A stretch of 64,000 nt of DNA from Turicibacter bilis (GCF_024499055.1 NZ_CP071249.1:682001-746000), one strand, 5' to 3'; positions 1 to 9,576 are shown, numbered from the stretch's first letter. Translations and numbers: made by a program. The notes: generated from the sequence alone by a model not told the origin.

Positions 1-369
1 ATCTAATTTTGCATCATGGTTATAACTAAATCCACGCTCTGGTGTATCAAATTGTGGAGATGAAACACCTAAATCAAAAATAATTCCATCAATTTTTTCA
101 ACTCCTCGTGCATTTAACTCGTCCTTCAAATGAACAAAATTACTTTTAATAATCGTGAAATTATTTCCAATCGCTTGTAGACGTTTCGTTGCATTTTCAA
201 TAGCAAATGTATCTTGATCAAATGAATACAAATGCCCAGTCGTTAGTCGTTTTAAAATCTCGCTACTGTGGCCTCCTCCACCTAATGTGCAATCAACGTA
301 AATTCCATCTTCTTTGATGTCTAAATTTTCAATTGATTCATGAAGTAATACTGAGTAGTGATTAAACAT
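1..369 (-). CDS. rsmH: 16S rRNA (cytosine(1402)-N(4))-methyltransferase RsmH, N-terminal part
   Basis: The gene runs off the left edge of the window; 123 codons are visible. The reading frame begins [16 protein letters not shown] and carries the family's SAM-binding glycine loop ([10 protein letters not shown], about residues 31-40). It also has the FDQD acidic motif and the [10 protein letters not shown] motif near residue 105. RsmH methylates N4 of C1402 in 16S rRNA at the ribosomal P site. The ATG at 367-369 follows an AGGAGG-type ribosome binding site. In most Firmicutes the gene follows mraZ at the head of the dcw cell-division cluster; here no mraZ is visible directly upstream. The family call is secure; the 3' part cannot be judged. 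Confidence 0.93.
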   Translation of the reverse strand, partial: MFNHYSVLLHESIENLDIKEDGIYVDCTLGGGGHSSEILKRLTTGHLYSFDQDTFAIENATKRLQAIGNNFTIIKSNFVHLKDELNARGVEKIDGIIFDLGVSSPQFDTPERGFSYNHDAKLD

Positions 370-687
370 GGTTGAAACCTCCTATAAATCAACTCTTATA
401 TCAGTGATATATCAAGTTCTGTTTCTTTAATTTATCGATTATAACTAAATGACCTATCTACGATGAATAGGTAACATTCTTTCGTATCATCAGCAAAAAG
501 TGTGTTTATCATGCATCCTCAACAAATATCTATTAATCTAATAATAAAACTATAAATGATGGCTTATATATCCACTTTTCACCACTAATTATACATTATC
601 TCCATTGCATTTGAAATAAATTTGAAATGATTTATACAAAAAAATTCTAATGTTCCATCTTCTTTCATATAATGATCATTTAACTTT
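370..687. other. Gene-free leader upstream of rsmH
   Basis: About 318 bases without a recognisable gene. The stretch holds the predicted rsmH promoter and short direct repeats. It also holds a possible 26-codon minus-strand frame (432-512) with a GAGG four bases before its ATG; that frame resembles nothing I know and may be noise. mraZ, the usual first gene before rsmH, is not found here. Confidence 0.6.
572..615 (-). promoter_or_regulatory. Predicted rsmH promoter with MraZ-like direct repeats
   Basis: On the minus strand a TATAAT (588-593) lies 16 bases after TTCAAA (610-615). Just downstream, AGTGG occurs twice with a 10-base period (572-586). Evenly spaced TGG-type repeats with a 10-base step are the known form of MraZ operators in front of mraZ-rsmH operons. 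The promoter is a fair match; the operator is inference from two repeats only. Confidence 0.4.
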
Positions 688-722
688 AAAAAAAGCTCCC
701 CAAAAATTGGGAAGCTTTTTTC
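688..722 (-). terminator. Terminator of the lon-yihA unit
   Basis: AAAGCTTCCC pairs with GGGAGCTTT across a short AT loop and is followed on the minus strand by a T run, directly after the yihA stop codon. The hairpin is near-symmetric and could act in both directions. Confidence 0.8.
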
Positions 723-1348
723 TATTCCTCTTCAAGCGCCATTTCAGCTAGTACTTCATGATATTGTTTGATTAAATCTTCAAAAATCTCTAATACTTCT
801 TCACGTCCTTCATGTGTTTCAGAAGAATAAGCAACAAACACATCATTTTCATCAAAATCAAGGGTTTCCTTAATTAATTTTTCTTGTTTTTTATGTTGGC
901 TGCGATTAACTTTATCTTTTTTTGTTCCAATCACTAAAGTTGGAATCTCATAGTATTTATATAAACTATACATCGCAATATCTTCTTGAGTCGGTTTATG
1001 ACGGTAATCTACTAGCAAAACACCTAAGATTAGCTCATCACGTTCGACTAGATACTCTTCAATCATACGTCCAAATGACTCTTTTAATGAACGATTAACT
1101 TTTGCATATCCATAACCAGGAACATCAACTAAATACATCATATCATTAATGTTATAGAAATTTAATGTCTGAGTTTTCCCTGGACGACTTGATACACGCG
1201 CTAATTGTTTGCGATTTGTTAATGAGTTAATGAAAGAGGACTTTCCTACATTCGAACGCCCTGCGAAAATCATCTCTGGTAATCCGTCCGTTGGATAGTG
1301 TTCCGCACGAACACAACTTTTTACATATTCTGCTTTATTAATTTGCAT
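722..1348 (-). CDS. yihA: Ribosome biogenesis GTPase YihA/YsxC (EngB)
   Basis: An essential GTPase of the TrmE-Era-EngA-YihA-Septin class that takes part in late assembly of the large ribosomal subunit in the cytoplasm. All G motifs are visible in 208 residues: G1 GRSNVGKSS (30-38), G3 DVPGYG (75-80), G4 TKKD (142-145) and a G5-like YSS further on. Length is normal for the family. It starts 12 bases after the lon stop codon and has the lon-yihA order known from Bacillus (lonA-ysxC), so the two are probably co-transcribed. A terminator follows immediately. Confidence 0.95.
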   Translation of the reverse strand: MQINKAEYVKSCVRAEHYPTDGLPEMIFAGRSNVGKSSFINSLTNRKQLARVSSRPGKTQTLNFYNINDMMYLVDVPGYGYAKVNRSLKESFGRMIEEYLVERDELILGVLLVDYRHKPTQEDIAMYSLYKYYEIPTLVIGTKKDKVNRSQHKKQEKLIKETLDFDENDVFVAYSSETHEGREEVLEIFEDLIKQYHEVLAEMALEEE

Positions 1349-1360
1349 ATAATCAACACC

Positions 1361-3685
1361 TTATCGTAATGCCTGCTGTAATACTTCATCAATTGTTGAA
1401 ACTGGGATAAATGTGATATCTTCTTTCACACTTTGTGGGATATCATCTAGATCTTTTTCGTTATCTTTTGGCATAATAACAACTTTTAATCCCGCACGAT
1501 GAGCCGAAATTGATTTTTCTTTTAATCCACCAATTGGTAACACGCGGCCACGTAATGTTACTTCACCTGTCATCCCAACTTCACGCTTAACAGATTTTTT
1601 CGCTAATGCTGAGACAAGAGCTGTTGTCATCGTTACCCCAGCAGATGGGCCATCTTTTGGAGTTGCTCCTTCTGGAACATGGATATGAATATCATGATCT
1701 TTAAACATTAATGGATCAATTCCGAAACGTTCTGCATTCGCACGAACATAACTAATCGCTGTTTGTGCAGATTCTTTCATCACATCTCCCAATTTACCTG
1801 TTAAAACCATTTTCCCAGTTCCTTTATAATACGTCACTTCGACTGGTAAAATATCACCACCAAATTGTGTATAAGCTAATCCAGTTACCACTCCAATTTG
1901 GTCTTCTTGTTCCACTAATCCATGAGTAAACTTATGTTTACCAAGTAATGAAACAAGCACTTCTGAGTTGACATGAACAGTTTCTAACTTTTCAGTCAAT
2001 AATTTTCTAGCTACTTTACGACAAATTGATCCAACTAATCGTTCAAGCTGTCGAACTCCCGCTTCACGTGTGTAATATTGAATCATTTCCATAACAACAC
2101 CATCAGCTACTGTTAATTGCTCAGTTGTTAATCCATGTGCCTCTAATTGACGTGGAATTAAATAACGCGTTGCAATTTCAGCTTTCTCTTGCTCTGTATA
2201 ACTATCTACATGAATGATATCCATACGATCGCGAAGTGGTGCTGGAATATTTTCTAAATAGTTAGCTGTTGCAACAAATAAAACTTGTGATAAATCATAC
2301 TCTTCTTCTAAGTAATGATCACTGAAATGACTGTTTTGTTCAGGGTCTAAAACTTCTAACATCGCAGAAGCTGGATCGCCTTTATGATCACTTGCCATTT
2401 TATCGATTTCATCTAATAAGAAAACCGGATTTGTTGTTCCAGCTTTTTTCATCGCTTGAATCATACGCCCTGGTAATGCGCCTAGATAAGTACGACGATG
2501 GCCTCGAATCTCAGATTCATCTTTGACACCACCTAGGGAAACTTTCACAAACTTACGTCCTAAAGCATCAGCAATTGAACGCGCTAATGATGTCTTTCCT
2601 ACACCTGGAGGACCAACTAAACATAAAATTGTTGATGGATTTTTCCCTGTCATTGTTTTAACCGCTAAATACTCTAAAATACGTTCTTTTACTTTTTCTA
2701 AACCGAAATGTTGATCATTTAATGTTTGTTCAGCAAATAAAATATCTTTATTATCTTCTGTTTGTACGTTCCATGGTATTGCTACTAACCATTCTAAATA
2801 AGTACGTACAACCCCTGCCTCACTTGAATTAGCCGGTAACATCTCAAAACGCTTAATTTCTTCGAGTGCCTTCTGTTTCACTGCTTCCGGCATTTGTAAC
2901 GACTGCACTTTCTCTCGGAACTCTTGGCTCACCGATTCTTTCGAATAGTCATCACCTAGTTCCTTTTGAATAGCTTTCATTTTTTCACGTAAATAAAACT
3001 CTTTTTGATGTTCATCAAGCGAACGCTTAACCTCTTGATTAATCTTCATTTCTAATTGTGCAATATGCTTTTCTTTTTCAATTTCTTTTAAAAGAGCCGT
3101 TAAACGTTCCTCAACTGAAGTCATTTGTAAATACTTCATTTTATCTTCTTCAGAAATTCTTAAATAAAAAGCGATAATATCTGAAATCTTTTCTGCTGTT
3201 TCTGCCCCATCAATTAACGCTGTGACATCAGCTGGATGTGCAAATAATAAACTTCCATGTTCAGATACTTCCTCCATTAATAAACGAAGCATCGCCTCTT
3301 CTTGATCAGAATCCATTAAAACGGATGGCATGGTTTTAACCACTGCTTCAAAGTACGGTTCAAGCTGCGTATACTCTTCAACTTCAATACGAGCAATCGA
3401 ATTAAACTTAACTTTATAATGCCCATTTGGAAGTTTAATTTTCATTGTAATTTTAGCAATCGTCCCGTATTGGAATAAATCATCACTTTGAGGCGTTTCT
3501 ACATTTGGATCCACTTGAGAAACTAATACCACATAATTTCCATTAGCTTCACATGCTTCTAATGCCTCAATCGATTGTGGACGACCGATTTCTAAGCGAA
3601 CTTCTGTATTTGGTAATGAGATGACGCCGCGAACTGGTAAAACAGGCAACGTATGCATCTCGACACTGTTTACATCTATTCTCAT
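1361..3685 (-). CDS. lon: Endopeptidase La (Lon), ATP-dependent serine protease
   Basis: Cytoplasmic AAA+ protease for damaged and regulatory proteins. Domains run in the usual order: the LON substrate-binding N domain (LPVLPVRGV at the start), a coiled-coil middle, an ATPase with Walker A GPPGVGKT (about 358-365) and Walker B FLLDEID (about 422-428). The protease domain has the catalytic serine in PKDGPSAG (about residue 675) and the catalytic lysine in GGLKEK. I start at the ATG at 3683-3685, six bases after GAGGTGA; a GTG two codons upstream would overlap that site. Length (774 residues) is typical of LonA. It sits between clpX and yihA, as in Bacillus. Confidence 0.96.
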   Translation of the reverse strand: MRIDVNSVEMHTLPVLPVRGVISLPNTEVRLEIGRPQSIEALEACEANGNYVVLVSQVDPNVETPQSDDLFQYGTIAKITMKIKLPNGHYKVKFNSIARIEVEEYTQLEPYFEAVVKTMPSVLMDSDQEEAMLRLLMEEVSEHGSLLFAHPADVTALIDGAETAEKISDIIAFYLRISEEDKMKYLQMTSVEERLTALLKEIEKEKHIAQLEMKINQEVKRSLDEHQKEFYLREKMKAIQKELGDDYSKESVSQEFREKVQSLQMPEAVKQKALEEIKRFEMLPANSSEAGVVRTYLEWLVAIPWNVQTEDNKDILFAEQTLNDQHFGLEKVKERILEYLAVKTMTGKNPSTILCLVGPPGVGKTSLARSIADALGRKFVKVSLGGVKDESEIRGHRRTYLGALPGRMIQAMKKAGTTNPVFLLDEIDKMASDHKGDPASAMLEVLDPEQNSHFSDHYLEEEYDLSQVLFVATANYLENIPAPLRDRMDIIHVDSYTEQEKAEIATRYLIPRQLEAHGLTTEQLTVADGVVMEMIQYYTREAGVRQLERLVGSICRKVARKLLTEKLETVHVNSEVLVSLLGKHKFTHGLVEQEDQIGVVTGLAYTQFGGDILPVEVTYYKGTGKMVLTGKLGDVMKESAQTAISYVRANAERFGIDPLMFKDHDIHIHVPEGATPKDGPSAGVTMTTALVSALAKKSVKREVGMTGEVTLRGRVLPIGGLKEKSISAHRAGLKVVIMPKDNEKDLDDIPQSVKEDITFIPVSTIDEVLQQALR

Positions 3686-3820
3686 TTCCACTCACCTCAC
3701 TAGTACTTTTAACACCACATATTTTGGTCGATAACAGGAATTTCATGTTGACATTCACTGTTGTACGGTTAATTTTCGATCAACAACTTCAAGTTATATC
3801 ATAAGCGGACACTTCAGATG

Positions 3821-3849
3821 ATATAGAAAAGGAAGCTATTCGCTTCCTT
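3821..3849 (-). terminator. Terminator after clpX
   Basis: AAGGAAGC (3829-3836) pairs with GCTTCCTT (3842-3849), followed on the minus strand by TTTTCTAT. It lies about 50 bases past the clpX stop codon, so lon probably has its own promoter in 3700-3820. Confidence 0.7.
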
Positions 3850-3902
3850 ACTCTATCTTCTATTATAGCACAAAAAACTTTAAAAATATTAGTAAATACT
3901 AA

Positions 3903-5129
3903 TTATGCTACATCATTTTTAAAAACTAATGTTGGTTTTTCATTATGCACAATCACATCACGTGTGATAATACATTTTTCAATATTATCTGTTGATGGGA
4001 TTTCAAACATAACATCTGTCATGATTGACTCAATGATAGAACGTAATCCACGAGCTCCGGTTTTACGTTCAACTGCTTTTTCAGCAATAGCTGAAATCGC
4101 TCCTTCATCAAACTCTAATACAACATTATCCATTTGGAAGATTTTTTTATATTGTTTCGTCAATGCATTTTTTGGTTCTGTTAAAATACGTACTAAATCC
4201 TCTACCTCTAATGGGTTTAATGCTCCAATAATCGGGAAACGTCCAATAAACTCTGGAATTAATCCAAACTTTAAAAGATCATCCGGTTGGATATGACTGT
4301 AGATTTCTTTTTTACTCATGTTATTAGCTTTTGAATCCGCTCCAAATCCAATGACTTTCTTACCGATACGACGTTTAACCACTTCTTCAATTCCAGCAAA
4401 AGCTCCACCAGCCATGAATAAGATGTTTGTTGTATCAATTTGAATGAATTCTTGATTTGGATGCTTACGTCCACCTTGTGGTGGGACATTGGCAACAACA
4501 CCCTCTAAAATTTTTAATAAGGCTTGTTGAACCCCTTCACCCGAAACATCACGAGTAATTGACGGATTATCTGAGCGACGAGCAATCTTATCAATTTCAT
4601 CAATGTAGATAATTCCACGTTGAGCTTTTTCAACATTAAAATCAGCAGCTTGTAACAAGCGAAGTAAAATGTTTTCAACATCTTCTCCAACATATCCCGC
4701 TTCTGTTAATGATGTTGCATCGGCAATCGCAAATGGGACATCTAACACTTTGGCTAAAGTTTGTGCTAATAACGTTTTTCCACTACCTGTTGATCCTAGT
4801 AATAAGATATTACTTTTTGAAATTTCAACATCGTCGTTAGCTTCACTATTTGAAGTTAGGCGCTTATAGTGATTATATACCGCTACAGCTAATACTTTTT
4901 TAACATCCTCTTGACCAATGACATACTCATTTAATAGTTCATAAATTTCTTTTGGTTTTGGTAAAGTTTTAAATTCTTCACTTAACTCATCAGACTGTTC
5001 ATTTTCAATAATTTCCGAACACATTTGGATACATTCATCACAAATATACACCCCAGGTCCAGCAATTATTTTATTGACTTCATCATGACTTTTCCCACAA
5101 AATGAGCAGGTAATATCAATATTATTCAT
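3903..5129 (-). CDS. clpX: ATP-dependent Clp protease ATP-binding subunit ClpX
   Basis: AAA+ unfoldase that feeds tagged proteins to ClpP. The N-terminal zinc-binding domain has cysteines 8, 11, 30 and 33. Walker A is GSTGSGKT (112-119), the pore loop GYVG is at 145-148 and Walker B IIYIDEID at 173-180. The RKH loop is at 221-223 and the ClpP-docking IGF loop at 260-262, so the protein should work with ClpP; clpP is not in this window. The ATG follows GGAGGTG. It lies downstream of tig, the order seen in Bacillus (tig-clpX-lon), with a weak hairpin between them. Confidence 0.97.
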   Translation of the reverse strand: MNNIDITCSFCGKSHDEVNKIIAGPGVYICDECIQMCSEIIENEQSDELSEEFKTLPKPKEIYELLNEYVIGQEDVKKVLAVAVYNHYKRLTSNSEANDDVEISKSNILLLGSTGSGKTLLAQTLAKVLDVPFAIADATSLTEAGYVGEDVENILLRLLQAADFNVEKAQRGIIYIDEIDKIARRSDNPSITRDVSGEGVQQALLKILEGVVANVPPQGGRKHPNQEFIQIDTTNILFMAGGAFAGIEEVVKRRIGKKVIGFGADSKANNMSKKEIYSHIQPDDLLKFGLIPEFIGRFPIIGALNPLEVEDLVRILTEPKNALTKQYKKIFQMDNVVLEFDEGAISAIAEKAVERKTGARGLRSIIESIMTDVMFEIPSTDNIEKCIITRDVIVHNEKPTLVFKNDVA

Positions 5130-5251
5130 CCTTTACACCTCCATACAGTGACAAATCTCATTATTGAGTAACTACTATCAATATATTCAGCTACCCTCCA
5201 AATTATTAATGTCCATTTTAGACATTTTTTGCAACCTCTTATATTGCACAA

Positions 5252-5280
5252 AATGAGGCACGAATGCTACGCGCCTCATT
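5252..5280 (-). terminator. Hairpin between tig and clpX
   Basis: AATGAGGC (5252-5259) pairs with GCCTCATT (5273-5280). On the minus strand it is followed by TTTTGTG, a weak T run, so it may terminate only part of tig transcription or mark a processing site. Confidence 0.5.
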
Positions 5281-5308
5281 AAAAATAATGATCAAATAAA
5301 TCAATTAA

Positions 5309-6592
5309 TTATTTACGAACTGCTTTTTCAACGATGAAGTCAACAGCTTTTTGAACTTTTAAGTCTTCTTTTAACATTGCTAAGCTTGGTAATTGAGCTT
5401 TTAACTCTTCTAATTCACGTCCGTATGCTTGAGCAATTTCAGATAATTTTGCGTTCACTTCTTCTTCAGTTACGTCGATGTTTTCAGCTTTAACGATTGC
5501 TTCTAATGTTAAGTTGTAGCTTAAACGTTTTTCTGCTTCAGGGCGTAATTGAGCTTTGAATTTATCCATATCCATTCCTGTGAATTGGAAGTATAAATCT
5601 AAGTTAAATCCTTGCATTTGGAAACGTTGGTCAGCTTCACGAACCATTTGAGCAACTTCTCCCTCGATCATTTCAGCTGGGATTTCGAATTTAGCATTTT
5701 CAGTTGCTTTTTCAACTACTGTATCGATGACATGGTTACGAGCAGCAGTTTCTTTTTGAGCTTTGATTGATTTTTCTAAATCTGCTTTTAAGTCAGCAAC
5801 TGTTTCGATTCCTTCACGATCTAAATCTTTAACAAATTCATCGTCTAATTGTGGTAATTCGCGAGTTTTTACTTCGTGTAATGTTACTTTGAATACTGCT
5901 TCAGCTCCTGCTAAATCAGCTGAATGATATTGTTCTGGGAAAGTTACTGTGATTTCTTTAGTTTCTCCAGCATTCATTCCTACTAATTGCTCTTCGAATC
6001 CTGGAATGAATGAGTTAGATCCGATTACTAATGGATGGTTTTCACCTTTTCCACCTTCGAATGCTACACCATCTTTAAATCCTTCGTAATCGATAACTGC
6101 AGTATCACCATTTTCAACTGCACCTTCTTTTACTACGATTTCAGCATGGTTTTGTAATAATTTTTCTAATTCAGCTTCTACATCTGCTTCTGTTACTTCA
6201 GTTGATAATTCTTCAACTTCGATTCCAGTATATTGTCCTAATTCTACCTCTGGTTTAACAACAACTGTTGCTTCAGCAACTAATTCTTGTCCTTTTCCAA
6301 TTTGTTTGATATCCCAAGATGGTGCTGCAACTGGAGCAATGTTTGTTTCAGCAACTGCATCCATGTATGCTTTTGGTAATAATGCATCTAATGCATCTTC
6401 GTATAATGCTTCAACACCAAATTTTTGTTCAAACATTGGACGAGGCATTTTTCCTTTACGGAATCCTGGTGCTTGTAAATTTTTTGATACTTTTTTAAAT
6501 GCAGCATCTAATGCTTTATCGAATGATTCTGCTGAAAGAGTGATTGTTAATTTTACTTTATTAGTTTCTACTGTTTCAACTTTAACTGACAT
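5309..6592 (-). CDS. tig: Trigger factor, ribosome-associated chaperone and peptidyl-prolyl isomerase
   Basis: Binds near the ribosomal exit tunnel and holds nascent chains. The ribosome-docking signature GFRKGKMPR is at about residues 43-51. An FKBP-type isomerase domain follows at about 155-240 (GDTAVIDYEGF to the FIPGFEEQLVG segment), then a long helical C-terminal chaperone domain. I start at the ATG at 6590-6592 (MSVKVETVE), which follows GGAGG by nine bases. An upstream in-frame ATG would add 16 residues with no family resemblance. The resulting 427 residues are close to the family norm of about 430. It is followed by clpX. Confidence 0.96.
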   Translation of the reverse strand: MSVKVETVETNKVKLTITLSAESFDKALDAAFKKVSKNLQAPGFRKGKMPRPMFEQKFGVEALYEDALDALLPKAYMDAVAETNIAPVAAPSWDIKQIGKGQELVAEATVVVKPEVELGQYTGIEVEELSTEVTEADVEAELEKLLQNHAEIVVKEGAVENGDTAVIDYEGFKDGVAFEGGKGENHPLVIGSNSFIPGFEEQLVGMNAGETKEITVTFPEQYHSADLAGAEAVFKVTLHEVKTRELPQLDDEFVKDLDREGIETVADLKADLEKSIKAQKETAARNHVIDTVVEKATENAKFEIPAEMIEGEVAQMVREADQRFQMQGFNLDLYFQFTGMDMDKFKAQLRPEAEKRLSYNLTLEAIVKAENIDVTEEEVNAKLSEIAQAYGRELEELKAQLPSLAMLKEDLKVQKAVDFIVEKAVRK

Positions 6593-6673
6593 GTCTAATA
6601 ACCTCCATCTATTAACGTTGCGTTTACATCTTTGTAACAACTTTTAAATTATAACATAGGCTTTTCCTAATTT

Positions 6674-7645
6674 CTACATTAATGATGATAAACTTAGGAT
6701 ATACTGACTCATTTTGTATGTGATGTCAGTCATTGTATTTAATTTATCATCAAGCCCCTTTTGCTGCCTAACTAACTCCAGTTCAATCCCTAAGAGCATA
6801 CGAGCTAATTCTTGGACGACTTCCCCTGGATTAACTTCATCTACAAACGGAAAGAGACACTGGTAAAAGAAGATTAGATGTTGTTTGAGTAATTGCCTTG
6901 TGTCCTCATCCACCTCAATTTCAAAGAGAAGGTGAATGGCCTGATTGAGTTGCTCATAAAATTCATCTAAACTATCTGCAGTTGTTTTAAGTTGTCTACT
7001 CATCATTTCACTATCAAAATTCACTTCACATTCAATTCCCTTTTGTACTAATAATTCAAATAACATGGTTTTGATAATAGGCTGAGAACAATTATTTAAA
7101 ATAGACTCAAATTCCTCTTGAAATAACGTTAATTGAATCGGGTCAATTGCCTGCAAATCAGATAACACCATCAATCGGGTCTCAAAGCTAGATTCATTTT
7201 TTAACACTTGAATTTTTTTATCAATCGTTTCATACCAATAACTTTCATAGTATGTTTTTAATTGATAAACCAATTCAATGAGGTTCTTATTCGTTAAAAC
7301 GTTTAACCCTAACTCTCGACCATATTCTAACTGCTTGGTCTCTACTACATCACCTGGAAGTTGAAACATCGTGACTAATATATCATGGGCCGCTACAATT
7401 AAGTCTAAACAATTTGCCGCTTTTATTTCTAAAATAAGTGCCTCACACATTTCAAATTCGCCTTTTAACATATAGGCCGTAATCAACTGCTTTTTCACTT
7501 CGAACTCAATCTTTTGATCTTTAACAACTTCTAAAAAATCTTCTAATAAACAAATTGCTTGGTCAATATAACCCTTTTCCATTAATTTAGTTGCTTGATC
7601 GATCTTTTCTTCATAATTTGTCGGGAAGTCATAAATCATTGCCAT
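6674..7645 (-). CDS. Tetratricopeptide-like helical protein upstream of tig
   Basis: A 323-residue soluble protein, strongly helical and acidic, with no signal peptide. Its first 120 residues read as degenerate TPR helices (a repeating pattern such as ATKLMEKGYIDQAICLLEDFL). A TPR-like gene (ysoA) sits just before tig in Bacillus, so position supports a TPR protein rather than revealing a function. The ATG follows GAGGTGA. The gene is 81 bases from tig and likely co-transcribed with it. An ISL3 element has inserted only about 60 bases before its start and may have displaced or replaced its promoter. Confidence 0.7.
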   Translation of the reverse strand: MAMIYDFPTNYEEKIDQATKLMEKGYIDQAICLLEDFLEVVKDQKIEFEVKKQLITAYMLKGEFEMCEALILEIKAANCLDLIVAAHDILVTMFQLPGDVVETKQLEYGRELGLNVLTNKNLIELVYQLKTYYESYWYETIDKKIQVLKNESSFETRLMVLSDLQAIDPIQLTLFQEEFESILNNCSQPIIKTMLFELLVQKGIECEVNFDSEMMSRQLKTTADSLDEFYEQLNQAIHLLFEIEVDEDTRQLLKQHLIFFYQCLFPFVDEVNPGEVVQELARMLLGIELELVRQQKGLDDKLNTMTDITYKMSQYILSLSSLM

Positions 7646-7670
7646 CTTTTCACCTCATGCGTTTATCTTG

Positions 7671-7687
7671 TAAACAACCCTTGTTTA
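7671..7687. promoter_or_regulatory. Perfect palindrome before the TPR gene
   Basis: TAAACAA and TTGTTTA flank a three-base centre, 26 bases upstream of the TPR-gene start and between it and the ISL3 element. The stem is short for a terminator and has no T run, so an operator is possible. Confidence 0.35.
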
Positions 7688-7704
7688 ATATTCACTTGAG
7701 TTTA

Positions 7705-7712
7705 GTTTTTTT
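7705..7712. repeat. Left 8-bp target duplication of the ISL3 element
   Basis: GTTTTTTT directly abuts the left inverted repeat and recurs exactly at 9209-9216. ISL3-family elements are known to make 8-bp duplications. Confidence 0.85.
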
Positions 7713-9208
7713 GGTTCTATAATATTTGGTGTGGGTGATTCCCACACTTCTTTTATTTGGAATAAAAAATAAGTATAAAAAAAGAGACATCACGTCCCAA
7801 ATTCTATACCATGTAATTGACCAAAAAAAACACGAAAGGATTGGGTTTATGTCTCACAATAATTGTATCTTAACTTTACTCGATTTAAAAGATAAAAATA
7901 TTACTTTTTCAGAAAATTGGATGGAAGATGTTCAGATTAACGGGATCCGCTCTAAGGTCATTTCTGGTATCCTCTCTTTTCAACCGACCCATTGTTACAA
8001 CTGTGGTCATCTCTTTGACTCACAAATCATTAAACACGGCTTCAAAACCTCTCGTATTAAGATGATGAAACTCTCTGGCTTTGATACCTATCTCGATTTA
8101 AAAAAGCAACGCTATAAATGCCGTCATTGTGATCGTACCTTTACGCTTAAAACCTCTCTCGTAGAATCTAATTGTTACCTTTCTAATCCCCTTAAACAAG
8201 CCATTTTCCTAGAGGCTAGCCATAAAAAATCCGAGTCAGATATTGCCCGTGAACTCAACGTATCCCATTCAACGGTCAATCGGATCATTCATACATCGTA
8301 CGAGGAACAACCCCTTCATTTTAACTCTCTTCCAAAGGTGCTTTGTTTTGATGAGTTTAAGTCGGTCAAATCAGCGGAAGGGGCTATGTCATTCATTTTT
8401 TGTGATGCTTCTAATGGGAAGTTAATTGATATCGTTGAAGACCGTCGTCTAAGCACTTTAAAACCTTATTTCATGCGATTTTCTAAGGAGGCCCGTGAAG
8501 GTGTAACTCACGTTGTTATTGATATGTATGCTCCGTATATGACACTCATTAAAGAGGTGTTTCCCAACGCTAAAATTGTTTTAGATAAGTTCCACGTCGT
8601 TCAACTTTTATCTCGTGCCCTCAATAAAACTCGTATTCGCTTCATGAACCAAAACAAAGAATTCTACAATAAATTCAAACATTATTGGCGCCTTTTATTA
8701 AAAGCCCAAGAGGATATCCATTCTACCCACTACTTCTATTCTAACTGTTTCAAAAAGCAGATTTCTCAACAAGAAATCATCGACTTTTTACTCGCTTTAG
8801 ATCCGGAATTAAAAGCCACTTATGACTTCTATCAAACCATCAAACAGGCCATCAAACTTCGCAACTTTGATGCTTTTCATCATGCCATTCAAAACCCCTC
8901 TGACTTACTTTCACCTGAAATGAAAACAGCTTTAAAAACATTAACTAACTACCAAGATTATATCAAAAATACGATTGAAACATCTTATACCAATGGAGTG
9001 CTTGAAGGGATTAATAACAAGATTAAAGTGATTAAACGCATGGCCTTTGGATACCGTAGTTTCTATCATTTCAAAGCTAGAATTTTGATTATCCATAAGT
9101 ACACCTTTGAACAAAAAAATAAAAGGAATCAAACTGCTCAATGAGCAGCTTAATCCCTCACGATTACAGGTATAAAATTTCTTCACCCACACCAGTTGAC
9201 AAAGAGCC
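7713..9208 (+). mobile_element. Intact ISL3-family insertion sequence (1496 bp)
   Basis: The element is bounded by 26-bp imperfect inverted repeats (7713-7738 and 9183-9208; 18 of 26 positions agree, with the inner 12 bases identical: TGGTGTGGGTGA). Identical 8-bp target duplications lie outside them. It carries one intact transposase gene. The intact ends and exact duplication indicate a fairly recent insertion between the tRNA-Arg genes and the TPR-tig operon. Just inside the left end, GTGTGGG and CCCACAC form a hairpin (7730-7748) that could block outside transcription. Confidence 0.93.
7849..9144 (+). CDS. ISL3-family transposase
   Basis: Cut-and-paste DDE transposase of 431 residues. 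Order of parts: an N-terminal zinc ribbon (CYNCGH and CRHCDRTF pairs), a helix-turn-helix (SESDIARELNVSHSTVNRII), then the catalytic acids in LCFDEFKS, VVIDMYAPY and the late GVLEGINNKIK glutamate, as in the IS204/IS1001/IS1096/IS1165 group. I start at the ATG opening MSHNNCILT. The frame stays open upstream to a TTG at 7726, but that lies inside the inverted repeat and lacks a ribosome binding site. No frameshift or stop is visible, so the gene is probably active. Confidence 0.93.
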   Translation: MSHNNCILTLLDLKDKNITFSENWMEDVQINGIRSKVISGILSFQPTHCYNCGHLFDSQIIKHGFKTSRIKMMKLSGFDTYLDLKKQRYKCRHCDRTFTLKTSLVESNCYLSNPLKQAIFLEASHKKSESDIARELNVSHSTVNRIIHTSYEEQPLHFNSLPKVLCFDEFKSVKSAEGAMSFIFCDASNGKLIDIVEDRRLSTLKPYFMRFSKEAREGVTHVVIDMYAPYMTLIKEVFPNAKIVLDKFHVVQLLSRALNKTRIRFMNQNKEFYNKFKHYWRLLLKAQEDIHSTHYFYSNCFKKQISQQEIIDFLLALDPELKATYDFYQTIKQAIKLRNFDAFHHAIQNPSDLLSPEMKTALKTLTNYQDYIKNTIETSYTNGVLEGINNKIKVIKRMAFGYRSFYHFKARILIIHKYTFEQKNKRNQTAQ

Positions 9209-9216
9209 GTTTTTTT
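9209..9216. repeat. Right 8-bp target duplication of the ISL3 element
   Basis: GTTTTTTT, identical to the left copy at 7705-7712. Confidence 0.85.
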
Positions 9217-9239
9217 CCGTTTCATCTTCCTTTTTAAAC

Positions 9240-9269
9240 AACAAAAAAAGAACTACAATTATGTAGTTC
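9240..9269 (-). terminator. Terminator after the promoter-distal tRNA-Arg
   Basis: GAACTACA and TGTAGTTC (9250-9269) form a perfect stem, followed on the minus strand by seven T bases. Confidence 0.8.
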
Positions 9270-9285
9270 ATTATCTTCTATCAAA

Positions 9286-9362
<77 letters not shown>

Positions 9363-9431
9363 ATTTTTTATTCAAAAACATTAAACAAACGACCAACATC
9401 GGACGTTAATATACACCTAACGCTTAGACAT

Positions 9432-9454
9432 TAAAAAAACTACACCGTTGTAGT
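9432..9454 (-). terminator. Terminator between the two tRNA-Arg genes
   Basis: ACTACA (9439-9444) and TGTAGT (9449-9454), followed on the minus strand by seven T bases (9439-9433). It resembles the terminator of the other tRNA copy, suggesting that the duplicated unit included it. Confidence 0.65.
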
Positions 9455-9471
9455 CATTTAGTTCAATTAAG

Positions 9472-9548
<77 letters not shown>

Positions 9549-9576
9549 ATTTTTTGTTTTGTTTTCCACATTGATT

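Noticed and set aside
5252-5280. A strong terminator separating tig from clpX
   Set aside because: The stem is good but the T run is weak, so full separation of the two genes is not supported.
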